From positions 1-8,329 of the forward strand of contig CACZQD010000081.1 of NCBI GenBank assembly GCA_902783215.1: 8,329 nt of DNA. The letters run 5' to 3'. Numbering within the stretch: position 1 is the first letter of the stretch; every line of letters begins with the position of its first letter. The stretch comes from an uncultured Erysipelotrichaceae bacterium. Its GTDB lineage: Bacteria > Bacillota_I > Bacilli_A > RF39 > UBA660. The position numbers were made by a program, and so were the translations under genes. Below, one piece after another: positions 1 through 6,476 of the stretch. The notes below the pieces were generated by a model. It was not told the origin of the DNA. It made no database searches and worked only from the letters and a program-made list of their open reading frames with translations.

Positions 1-2
1 AT

Positions 3-578
3 TATTATGGAGGATCAGGAACTGATGAAAATCATGTTAATAGATATGGACTTAATAATATTGGAAAAGCATTTGATGGTTATAATCATGATGAAGGTGA
101 TAGTATTGATGGCGTTGTAAATTATTATAGCAGTGATAATTGTGGATGGATACGAGGAGAATTAGTTAATTCTGGATGTTCAATTGAAGAGGCAACAAAT
201 TATGAAACATCAGATGTAAGATATATTGTAGATAATTGGGCAATAAAGAAGTTTACAAACGATGAATTAAAAAAAGTTGGTGAATATAAGGCAAGATTGA
301 TTTCGTTTGAAGATTTAACAACTAATTTAGGTTATATATGGGGACAGGCTACTCCATCATCTATGGGATATACAAAATCAGAAAATACTCCAGATTGGGT
401 TAATATTGAATACATGTATGAATACTGGACTATGTCTGTTTATCAAGATACAAATAATCAGGTCTGGACAATAGGTAGAGATAAGTTGTTGTGGGAACCA
501 GTTTATGGATCAAACACATTTTGGCCAACTGTCCGCCCAGTTATCAATGCCTATAAATCAAAAATAACAAAAGAATAA
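3..578 (+). CDS. C-terminal part of a secreted or pilin-like surface protein (5' end outside window)
   Basis: The frame is open from base 3 to the TAA at 576-578 and gives 191 residues. A TTG at 297 could look like a start, but the coding frame clearly continues upstream, so the gene is truncated by the window edge. The visible part is rich in Tyr, Asn, Gly and Trp, with no membrane segment. It has a segment S-D-V-R-Y-I-V-D-N-W near residue 70, then K-A-R-L-I-S-F-E-D-L near residue 98, then Y-W-T-M-S, and close to the end V-R-P-V-I-N. From memory, this order of motifs (K-A-R-L, W-T-x-S, V-R-P-V-I-N) closes many surface or prepilin-like proteins of gut Firmicutes, similar to DUF6273-type domains. 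The stop is 14 nt before tadB, so this may be a filament subunit, minor pilin or exported adhesin of the same Tad operon. The family assignment is moderate; the pilin role is inferred from context, because the N-terminus, where a prepilin leader would be, is not visible. Confidence 0.7.
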   Translation, partial: YYGGSGTDENHVNRYGLNNIGKAFDGYNHDEGDSIDGVVNYYSSDNCGWIRGELVNSGCSIEEATNYETSDVRYIVDNWAIKKFTNDELKKVGEYKARLISFEDLTTNLGYIWGQATPSSMGYTKSENTPDWVNIEYMYEYWTMSVYQDTNNQVWTIGRDKLLWEPVYGSNTFWPTVRPVINAYKSKITKE

Positions 579-592
579 AAAGAGGTGAGATT

Positions 593-1888
593 ATGTCAGA
601 TAATGGTTTAAGTATTAATAGTAGTGAATTAACTAATAAAGATATTGTGGTTACATATAAACCATTATCTGATGTAGTTAGTTATTCTTATCAGGTTATA
701 AAAGATGGTAATGTGGTTCAAAATATAAATGTGGATAAACATAAAGAATCAATTATTACTTTTGATAAGACAGGTACTTATCAATTAAAGATAACTACTT
801 ATAATGGATTTGAATATAATACTATAACTAGTGGATTATATAAATTAGATAAAGAGTATAAAACTATTACTTTAGTTAGTGATAGTCAAAATAAGATTAA
901 TCATCAATTATTTATTAATCAAATAAGTATTATTGCTTTTTTAGTTATTTTATTAATTGCTTTGTTAAGATATAATAGGACATTAAAATATGAAAAGAGA
1001 ATATCTAAGTATACTGTTAAATCATTAAAAGAAAATAATAAATCTTTATTTGAAACTTTTAATAGATTAGGTAATGGTATTATTGATAAATTAACTAAAT
1101 TAGTTTCAAAATCAGAATTAGCTAATAAAATAAGTATAAGATATGATAAATATGTTAAAGCTTTTAATCAAGGTTCTAATATTAGATTTATTGCTAAAAA
1201 GATATTGGTAGGTTTTATTTTTGTAATGATTGGATTTGTTATTACAACTTTAAGGTTTGAGACATTGAATATTTATTCAATGGTAATGTTATGTATCGTT
1301 GGTTATTATACACTTGATATTATTTATAAATATTATTATTATTTATATTGTAAACAAATAGAAAATGATTTATTACAAGCTATTATTATTATGAATAATG
1401 CATTTAAATCAGGTAGAAGTATTAGGCAAGCAATAGATCTTGTTGGTAATGAATTAAATGGACCAATCAGTTTAGAGTTTAAAAAAATATCATATGAATT
1501 GGAGTTAGGATTAGATATTGAAGTGGCTTTTAAAAGATTTGCTGAAAGAATAAATATCGAAGAAGCAATGTATTTAACTTCATCACTTTCAATACTTAAT
1601 AAAACAGGTGGTAATATTGTTGAGGTGTTTTCATCAATTGAAAAGACTTTATATAATCGCAAAAAACTAAGGGTTGAATTAAAAGAGTTAACTGGTAGTT
1701 CAAGAATTATTATGTGGGTACTAACTATTGTACCAGTTGCTTTTACTACTTTACTATTAGTAGTTAATCCAGAATATTTTAAACCTTTATATACAAATTT
1801 CTTGGGTTTTGTTGTGATTGGTGCTATAATGGTATTGTATGTTGTGTATATTGTGATTGTAAGAAAGATAATGAAAATAAGGATGTGA
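593..1888 (+). CDS. tadB: TadB-like type II secretion system F-domain inner-membrane protein with an extra N-terminal domain
   Basis: This is a 431-residue platform protein of a Tad (type IVc) pilus or secretion machine, expected to work in the membrane with the TadA ATPase and TadC. Residues 203-220 and 228-246 are hydrophobic helices. They are followed by a T2SSF domain at about 258-385, with the Lys-Ser-Gly-Arg-Ser segment near 272 and N-K-T-G-G-N at 336-341, then C-terminal helices at about 372-391 and 402-424. The amphipathic stretch at 173-191 resembles the cytoplasmic linker of TadB proteins. Residues 1-105 are unusual: a hydrophilic, beta-strand-like segment ending in F-D-K-T-G-T-Y-Q-L-K-I-T-T-Y-N-G at 57-72, which looks like an Ig/PKD-type fold. 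It has no signal peptide and is followed by a helix at 108-126. Start ATG 593 is preceded by GAGGTGA at 582-588. The stop is TGA, and tadC begins 3 nt later. The TadB assignment is strong; the fold of the N-terminal domain is inferred. Confidence 0.88.
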   Translation: MSDNGLSINSSELTNKDIVVTYKPLSDVVSYSYQVIKDGNVVQNINVDKHKESIITFDKTGTYQLKITTYNGFEYNTITSGLYKLDKEYKTITLVSDSQNKINHQLFINQISIIAFLVILLIALLRYNRTLKYEKRISKYTVKSLKENNKSLFETFNRLGNGIIDKLTKLVSKSELANKISIRYDKYVKAFNQGSNIRFIAKKILVGFIFVMIGFVITTLRFETLNIYSMVMLCIVGYYTLDIIYKYYYYLYCKQIENDLLQAIIIMNNAFKSGRSIRQAIDLVGNELNGPISLEFKKISYELELGLDIEVAFKRFAERINIEEAMYLTSSLSILNKTGGNIVEVFSSIEKTLYNRKKLRVELKELTGSSRIIMWVLTIVPVAFTTLLLVVNPEYFKPLYTNFLGFVVIGAIMVLYVVYIVIVRKIMKIRM

Positions 1889-1891
1889 CAT

Positions 1892-2587
1892 ATGAGGGAT
1901 ATTCTTAATAAAATATATCGAAAACAAGATTTAGATAATATTCAAGATAAGATAAATATGTTAGGTCATACTAAACTTAATGCTCTTTCGTTTATGACTA
2001 GACGTATTATATGTACTATATTGTTTGTATTGTTTATGATTACTTTTACTCATGTTAGACATATTTTTATTCCATTTTTCGCTATTGCTTTTTACTTTTT
2101 ATTTTACTATATCTTTATTACATATCCACTTAACAAACGTATAAAAAAACTTGATAGAGAAGCATTATATTTTTTTGAAGTTTTAACTTTAACTTTACAA
2201 TCTGGACGTAATTTAGAAAAAAGTATTGAAATAACAGTTCAAAATATAGATAGTGAATTATCTAATGAGTTTCGTAAATGTTTAGTGGAAGTGAGATATG
2301 GTAAATCATTAAATGAAGCTATTGAATATATGAAAAAAAGAATACCTAGTGAAACAATTAACAATATACTACTTAATATTACTCAAACTAAAATATTTGG
2401 TAATAATATTATTGATGTTATGTATGATCAAGTAGATTATTTAAGAGAAAAACAAACCTTAGAAATTAAAGGTGAGATAAATAAAATACCAAATAAAATT
2501 AGTATAGTGTCGGTATTATTTATTGTTCCTTTAATATTACTTATTATTTTAGGACCAATATTAATTCAATTTATGCAAGGAGGTTAA
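1892..2587 (+). CDS. tadC: TadC-like type II secretion system F-domain protein
   Basis: This 231-residue protein is the second F-domain platform protein of the Tad system; TadB and TadC usually occur side by side. It has two N-terminal hydrophobic helices (about 37-54 and 58-78), a basic cytoplasmic turn, a T2SSF domain at about 92-215 and a last hydrophobic helix at 203-226. The domain carries L-Q-S-G-R-N at 102-107, the same position in the helix-turn-helix as K-S-G-R-S in the upstream TadB, and I-F-G-N-N-I at 168-173, matching T-G-G-N-I there. This shows that the two are distant paralogues. It is somewhat short compared with typical TadC (often near 300 residues). The ATG lies 3 nt after the tadB stop, with the Shine-Dalgarno AAGGA (1879-1883) inside the last tadB codons. 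Its own last codons (Gln-Gly-Gly) form the murC ribosome-binding site. The partner ATPase TadA and the prepilin peptidase are not in the window. Confidence 0.87.
   Translation: MRDILNKIYRKQDLDNIQDKINMLGHTKLNALSFMTRRIICTILFVLFMITFTHVRHIFIPFFAIAFYFLFYYIFITYPLNKRIKKLDREALYFFEVLTLTLQSGRNLEKSIEITVQNIDSELSNEFRKCLVEVRYGKSLNEAIEYMKKRIPSETINNILLNITQTKIFGNNIIDVMYDQVDYLREKQTLEIKGEINKIPNKISIVSVLFIVPLILLIILGPILIQFMQGG
2577..2583 (+). promoter_or_regulatory. murC ribosome-binding site encoded by the last tadC codons
   Basis: A perfect AAGGAGG lies within the codons CAA-GGA-GGT (Gln-Gly-Gly) that end tadC, 6 nt before the murC ATG at 2590 and just ahead of the tadC TAA (2585-2587). A ribosome finishing tadC therefore occupies the murC initiation site, which favours translational coupling. 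Confidence 0.85.
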
Positions 2588-2589
2588 TT

Positions 2590-3927
2590 ATGAAATATTA
2601 TTTAGCTGGAATAAAAGGGACTGGTATGAGTGCGCTTGCACTAATTCTAGATGATTTAGGATTTGAAGTAATAGGTTATGATGATGCAAAAGAACATAGA
2701 TTTACGGAAGATAAATTAGTTGAACGAGGAATAAAGATTTATACTGGTGAGAATAATGCGATGGGATCTAATACAATCGTTGTTTATTCTCCGGCATTAA
2801 AACCAGATCAGCACCCTGAACTTTTAAAAGCTAAAGTAATGGGCTTAAAAATGTATGAATATCAGGAAATGTTAGGTAAATTAACTAAAACATTTAATAC
2901 CATTTGTATATCTGGTTGTCATGGTAAAACTACTACAACAGCTATGTTAAGTCATATTTATTCGGATATTAAAGATTGTAGTTATTTAATTGGTGATGGA
3001 ATAGGTCATGGAACTAAAGATTCTAAAAACTTTATTTTAGAAGCTTGTGAATATCGAAGACATTTTTTAGCCTATGATCCAGAATATGTAATAATAACTA
3101 ACATTGATTTAGATCATACAGATTATTTTAAAGATATTGATGATGTAATAAGCGCTTATCAAGAATTTGCTAATAAAGCAGATAAAATGGTTATAGCCTG
3201 TGGTGATGATCAATATACTCATTCTTTAGAAGTCAAACCTTCCATTTATTATTATGGATTGGATGAAGAAAATGATATTCAAGCTCGTAATGTAGAATAC
3301 AGTAATGATGGCACTGTTTTTGATGTATTTATTGAAGATGAGTATTATGGGCATTTTGATTTACCATTATTTGGTAAACATATGCTTCTAAATGCACTTG
3401 CAGTTATAGCTGTTTGTCATTATGAAAGAATGGATGCTAAAGAAGTAGCTAAGAGTTTAAAAACATTTAAAGGAGCAGAAAGAAGATTTAAAGAAACAAA
3501 GATAGGCAATAATATCATTATAGATGATTATGCTCATCATCCAGCAGAGGTTAAAGTAACTATTAAAGGTGCTAAACAAAAATATCCAGACAAAAAAATA
3601 ATAGCAGTATTTAAGCCTCATACTTTTTCAAGAGTAGAAGAGTTTGCTGATGATTTTGCTTCGGCTTTAAATCTAGCTGATAAAGCATATGTAATGGATA
3701 TCAATTATGATCGAGAAGATCCTAATGATTATCCTAATATTACTCCAAATACTATTATAGATAAATTAGATAATGGAGATTATATTGAAAAAGGTATGGC
3801 TGATAAATTACTTGAATATGATAATGCTGTAATACTTTTTATGAGTAGTAAAGAAATATATTTACTTGAAGATGATTATAAAAAACTATTGGAAGAAAAA
3901 ATAGAAAATAAAAATGAAAAAAAATAA
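2590..3927 (+). CDS. murC: UDP-N-acetylmuramate--L-alanine ligase MurC
   Basis: This cytoplasmic enzyme joins L-alanine to UDP-N-acetylmuramic acid using ATP, the first amino-acid addition in the peptidoglycan stem peptide. The 445 residues cover the whole family length. Domain 1 begins with G-I-K-G-T-G-M-S at 7-14. The central ATPase domain has the P-loop G-C-H-G-K-T-T-T-T at 109-117 and E-A-C-E-Y-R-R-H-F at 151-159, the form typical of Bacilli MurC (Staphylococcus and Bacillus have the same block). T-N-I-D-L-D-H-T-D-Y-F follows at 170-180. The C-terminal domain has R-R-F at 298-300, D-D-Y-A-H-H-P at 312-318 and F-K-P-H-T-F-S-R at 341-348. Two points are odd: the P-loop has Cys110 where Thr or Ala is usual, and L-F-M-S-S-K-E-I at 416-423 replaces the usual M-G-A-G-D-I near the C-terminus. 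The catalytic Lys113 and the His residues are kept, so activity is likely. Finding murC directly behind tadBC is unusual. Confidence 0.97.
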   Translation: MKYYLAGIKGTGMSALALILDDLGFEVIGYDDAKEHRFTEDKLVERGIKIYTGENNAMGSNTIVVYSPALKPDQHPELLKAKVMGLKMYEYQEMLGKLTKTFNTICISGCHGKTTTTAMLSHIYSDIKDCSYLIGDGIGHGTKDSKNFILEACEYRRHFLAYDPEYVIITNIDLDHTDYFKDIDDVISAYQEFANKADKMVIACGDDQYTHSLEVKPSIYYYGLDEENDIQARNVEYSNDGTVFDVFIEDEYYGHFDLPLFGKHMLLNALAVIAVCHYERMDAKEVAKSLKTFKGAERRFKETKIGNNIIIDDYAHHPAEVKVTIKGAKQKYPDKKIIAVFKPHTFSRVEEFADDFASALNLADKAYVMDINYDREDPNDYPNITPNTIIDKLDNGDYIEKGMADKLLEYDNAVILFMSSKEIYLLEDDYKKLLEEKIENKNEKK

Positions 3928-3953
3928 TATGAAATTAATCATATTATTTTTTT
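3918..3953. terminator. Bidirectional intrinsic terminator between murC and the FemAB-family gene
   Basis: This is a perfect 15-bp inverted repeat, arms 3918-3932 and 3939-3953, around the 6-nt loop AATTAA. The outer part of the arms is an A-run on the left (3917-3924) and a T-run on the right (3947-3953), so the hairpin plus U-tract works for transcripts from either side. The murC TAA (3925-3927) lies in the left arm, and the stop of the minus-strand gene (3944-3946 on the plus strand) lies in the right arm. Confidence 0.85.
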
Positions 3954-5185
3954 AACATATTTCTAAATGGTGAAGAGTTTTGATACATAACATATAATGG
4001 TTTATTTGTTATAAGTTCAAAGTCTCCTAAGTATTCATATCCAATAGAACCAAAACTTAATTTAAAGTCATTTAATTCTTTGTATGGATTATCTTCTAAT
4101 GAAAAGTTTGTTATTCCACCTAAATTAAATTTAGTAAATCCTTCATTTGTATATTTTTCAATTAATTTCCAAATTAGTAGATATTTAGCGTTTAATCTTT
4201 CATAATTAGGATCATAATTATCTATTAATAGATATACTGTATCTTTTTGTTTGATAGTTATGCAGGCACCAACTATTATACCTTGAGGAAAATCTCTTAA
4301 TAAGTTAGTTGCATATACTAATTCATTTTTGATATCATTTAATTTACTTTCTTCTTGTAGTTTATTATTTATTTCATTGGTATTATCTGAACCTCTAGTT
4401 TCAAATACTTTGGCATTGGCTTCATTACTAATATCTGCTTGAATTTGATATTTCATTTGTATTTTTTTTAGATGTTCAGCTGTATCTAATTTAATATAGA
4501 AAAAGTTTAGATTATCTTGAAATGAATAAAACATTTCTTGATAGAAGTTTATTTCATCTTTATTTTGATTTTCGTTTAAGAACAAGTACGAAGGATTAAA
4601 TGTTGTTGATTGAAATACTTGTAATCCTGAGGTATCTGCATCGGATATTTTTTCTTTTGTTTCTTGCTCAATGTTATTAAATAATTGTTCAACTGCTATA
4701 TTAGTATCTAGAATAGCTTCAAATCTTGGTTTTAATGCCTCAAAAAAATTATTATATCCTAAGTGATAGAATCCTATACTTGTCAATGAATGAAAAATAG
4801 TTTCTGATTCATTTGATGATGTAATACTAGCTGTTTGAGGATTATATGTTTCTTTAATGACTGCGGGATTAATTTTTATAGCAATTACACCTTTTTTTCC
4901 TAAATCTTTTTTTATTAAGTTTGTAAATTGTTTTAGCGTATCTTTATCAGTATAATCTAATAAAAAACCTCTTGGAGCGTATGCATATTTAAATCCATGT
5001 CTTTTTTCAATTAAAACTAGTGTAGCACCATAAAGTTTTTTATCTTCTTCAAGTCCATAATAGATACTTGTATATTTTTGCTTTTCCATTGCATTTGCAT
5101 ATTGTTCTGTTTGATATATTGAATATTGAGGATAGTTACTAACGAAAAAATTAAATTCGCTTACACTTAACTCTCGTAGATTCAC
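3944..5185 (-). CDS. FemAB/FemX-family peptidoglycan aminoacyltransferase
   Basis: Members of this family move an amino acid from an aminoacyl-tRNA onto the side chain of the stem peptide (often on lipid II) to build the interpeptide bridge; they act at the cytoplasmic membrane face. With the start used here the protein has 413 residues, the normal family length. It shows two GNAT-like halves. The first contains Y-A-P-R-G-F-L-L-D-Y at 69-78 and I-K-I-N-P at 103-107, then L-K-P-R-F-E-A-I-L-D at 151-160, equivalent to the family's L-Q-P-R block. The second contains V-G-A-C-I-T-I at 305-311, F-N-L-G-G-I at 353-358, F-K-L-S-F-G at 374-379 and Y-L-G-D-F-E-L at 385-391. Residues 237-297 are charged and probably helical, where FemA has its coiled-coil arm. 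Which amino acid is transferred, and whether it is the first or a later bridge residue, cannot be told. The longest frame begins at a GTG at 5194, but the GTG at 5185 has a far better spaced ribosome-binding site. It converges on murC and has its own promoter. Confidence 0.9.
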   Translation of the reverse strand: MNLRELSVSEFNFFVSNYPQYSIYQTEQYANAMEKQKYTSIYYGLEEDKKLYGATLVLIEKRHGFKYAYAPRGFLLDYTDKDTLKQFTNLIKKDLGKKGVIAIKINPAVIKETYNPQTASITSSNESETIFHSLTSIGFYHLGYNNFFEALKPRFEAILDTNIAVEQLFNNIEQETKEKISDADTSGLQVFQSTTFNPSYLFLNENQNKDEINFYQEMFYSFQDNLNFFYIKLDTAEHLKKIQMKYQIQADISNEANAKVFETRGSDNTNEINNKLQEESKLNDIKNELVYATNLLRDFPQGIIVGACITIKQKDTVYLLIDNYDPNYERLNAKYLLIWKLIEKYTNEGFTKFNLGGITNFSLEDNPYKELNDFKLSFGSIGYEYLGDFELITNKPLYVMYQNSSPFRNMLKK

Positions 5186-5189
5186 AAGT

Positions 5190-5200
5190 ATCACTCCCTT
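5190..5200 (-). promoter_or_regulatory. Ribosome-binding site that decides the FemAB-family start
   Basis: On the minus strand, AAGGGAGTGAT (plus-strand 5190-5200) closely matches the full anti-Shine-Dalgarno complement AAGGAGGTGAT, differing only by a swap at two positions. It runs directly into the GTG at 5194-5192, leaving no spacer for that codon. It sits at normal distance (8 nt after GGGAG) from the GTG at 5185-5183. The downstream GTG is therefore the likely start. Confidence 0.7.
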
Positions 5201-5215
5201 TTATTTACTATTTAT

Positions 5216-5244
5216 ATTGTAGCACATTCCTATAAAAATTCCAA
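5216..5244 (-). promoter_or_regulatory. Promoter of the FemAB-family gene
   Basis: Read on the minus strand, TTGGAA (plus-strand 5239-5244) is followed by a 17-nt spacer and TACAAT (5216-5221), with TG one base before the -10 (TGCTACAAT), an extended -10 element. That is four of six and five of six matches to the sigma-A consensus at ideal spacing. Transcription would begin about 25 nt before the chosen GTG. Confidence 0.7.
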
Positions 5245-5258
5245 TATCTTTTTTTAAT

Positions 5259-5287
5259 TTGGATTAATTTAGAAAATATGATAAAAT
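5259..5287 (+). promoter_or_regulatory. Promoter of the Fic-family gene
   Basis: A weak -35 TTGGAT (5259-5264), a 17-nt spacer and a -10 TAAAAT (5282-5287) with an extended TG at 5279-5280 match a sigma-A promoter. The start point would be near 5294, leaving a short leader of about 15 nt that holds the GGTGAT ribosome-binding site. It is divergent from the FemAB-family promoter with 14 nt between the two -35 boxes. Confidence 0.6.
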
Positions 5288-5299
5288 ATCAACTTAGTT

Positions 5300-5311
5300 G
5301 GTGATTATATG
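5300..5311 (+). promoter_or_regulatory. Initiation motif GGTGATTATATG of the Fic-family gene
   Basis: GGTGAT (5300-5305) can pair with the AUCACC part of the 16S rRNA tail and stands 3 nt before the ATG at 5309. The same 12 bases precede the next two genes (6477-6488 and 7406-7417). Confidence 0.65.
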
Positions 5312-6442
5312 GCAAATATTATTAGATTAGATTTAATTAGGGATAATGGATTTCAGTTAAAATATAATGATGATTTTATAAAAATTTATAAAGAAGATTT
5401 ATATAGTTTCATCGAAAATGAAAAGTATATGCATACAATCGAGTTTGCTAAAAAGATGCTATTTTGTCAGGAAATTCAAGCAAATAATGCTATTGAAGGT
5501 ATTAATGATGATATTACTTTTATTGATTCAACTATTAAGTCTAAGAACAGACATAGTGCTTTAAGAGATAAAAGAATTATAAATGTATATAGAGGTTATA
5601 AATATATTTTGAATCATAAAGCAATAAATAAGGATAGTTTAAGAGAATTATATGATATTTTAAAAGATGGTATATTAGAACCTTATGATGAGTATAATCT
5701 GGGCAAGTATTATCGCACTAAACCTGTATATATTTTTAAAAATAGTTTTGATGATCCATATTTAGGTATTAATGAAAAAAAGATTGATTATTATATGGAT
5801 ATGTTATTTGATTATATTAATAATGAATCTGTGAATAATTCTATTGATACTTTTATTAAGTCACAAATAATGCATTATTATTTTGTTTATATTCATCCTT
5901 ATCTTGATATTAATGGTCGAACTAGTAGGACACTTTCGATGTGGTATTTATTAAATAAAAAAGAATATCCGTATTTAGTATTTAATAAGGCTATTACTTT
6001 TTCTAAATCAAAATATGAAAAAAGTATTATAAATGCTAGAGAAAGGGGCAATTTAAATATCTTTTTAAAATATATGTTAGAAAGTGTTAGAAAGGAACTA
6101 GAAAAACAATATGTAATTCAAAAAATTACTAATAATTCAGAACTTGAAATTACAAATGATAATTATCAAATGCTTAATTATTTTTTAACTATGAATGGTA
6201 ATTTAACTTTAAAAGATTTTGTTACTATTTTTAATTATTATGATGCTAAACAAAAAACTAATGATATTATATATGATAAGATATATCCATTAATTGATAA
6301 AAAGATATTAATCAAAGGTAAAGAGTTAAAAGGACATATTAATCCTTATTTGCACAATTATCAAATATCTTTAAATAAAGATTTAGTTAATATTAATGAT
6401 AAGAAAATTAAATATTTAAATTTATCTAAATATGTAAAATAA
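5309..6442 (+). CDS. Fic-domain protein (probable AMPylase or related transferase)
   Basis: Fic proteins mostly transfer AMP from ATP to a hydroxyl of a target protein. The 377-residue product has the Fic active-site loop H-P-Y-L-D-I-N-G-R-T-S-R at 196-207, with the catalytic His196, the metal-binding acid Asp200 and Arg204/Arg207. The canonical pattern has Gly where Ile201 stands. Upstream, E-I-Q-A-N-N-A-I-E-G-I at 55-65 matches the inhibitory helix of class II Fic proteins ([S/T]xxxE[G/N]), with Asn at the Ser/Thr position and Glu63 as the likely inhibitory residue, so activity is probably self-restrained. The target-positioning flap is about 135-152 (Y-R-T-K-P-V onward). Residues from about 280 to the end are lysine-rich and could form a winged-helix-like C-terminal domain. 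There is no separate antitoxin gene beside it. It has its own promoter and terminator, so it is a single-gene unit between the FemAB-family gene and the dehydratase-related pair. Its target is unknown. Confidence 0.88.
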   Translation: MANIIRLDLIRDNGFQLKYNDDFIKIYKEDLYSFIENEKYMHTIEFAKKMLFCQEIQANNAIEGINDDITFIDSTIKSKNRHSALRDKRIINVYRGYKYILNHKAINKDSLRELYDILKDGILEPYDEYNLGKYYRTKPVYIFKNSFDDPYLGINEKKIDYYMDMLFDYINNESVNNSIDTFIKSQIMHYYFVYIHPYLDINGRTSRTLSMWYLLNKKEYPYLVFNKAITFSKSKYEKSIINARERGNLNIFLKYMLESVRKELEKQYVIQKITNNSELEITNDNYQMLNYFLTMNGNLTLKDFVTIFNYYDAKQKTNDIIYDKIYPLIDKKILIKGKELKGHINPYLHNYQISLNKDLVNINDKKIKYLNLSKYVK

Positions 6443-6463
6443 GTACTATACAGTACTTTTTTT
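6441..6463 (+). terminator. Intrinsic terminator after the Fic-family gene
   Basis: The 7-bp perfect stem AAGTACT (6441-6447) and AGTACTT (6452-6458) closes a 4-nt loop ATAC and is followed by five more T residues (T-run 6457-6463). The left arm begins with the last two bases of the fic TAA stop (6440-6442). Confidence 0.75.
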
Positions 6464-6465
6464 CA

Positions 6466-6471
6466 TATAAT
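6466..6471 (+). promoter_or_regulatory. Possible -10 element of the DUF2229-like gene
   Basis: A perfect TATAAT lies just after the T-run of the fic terminator and 14 nt before the ATG at 6486. No good -35 box is found at 15-19 nt upstream, because that space is the terminator hairpin. If used, the transcript would start near 6478 and have a leader of only about 8 nt. Confidence 0.35.
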
Positions 6472-6476
6472 TTATC

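Noticed and set aside
297..578. Separate 93-residue gene starting at TTG 297
   Set aside because: The same frame is open back to base 3 with matching composition and motifs, and no good ribosome-binding site precedes 297; it is the tail of a longer gene.
1321..1350. Run of TAT/ATT triplets that looks like a microsatellite
   Set aside because: It is short and irregular and encodes the Tyr-rich border of a membrane helix in TadB; no sign of phase-variable repeat structure.
1339..1662. Minus-strand open frame of 107 codons inside tadB
   Set aside because: It lies entirely within the T2SSF-coding part of tadB, has no ribosome-binding site or family resemblance, and is explained by the codon composition of the real gene.
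593..3927. Possible use of TGA as tryptophan (Mycoplasma code)
   Set aside because: TGA ends tadB exactly where tadC begins, tryptophans are TGG, and no frame needs TGA read-through.
5186..5308. Riboswitch or small RNA in the divergent intergenic region
   Set aside because: The 123 bases are filled by two promoters and short leaders; no stable long hairpin or known aptamer pattern is visible.
5309..6463. Fic gene as part of a two-gene toxin-antitoxin module
   Set aside because: No small antitoxin frame lies on either side; the inhibitory helix motif is inside the protein, and it is bounded by its own promoter and terminator.
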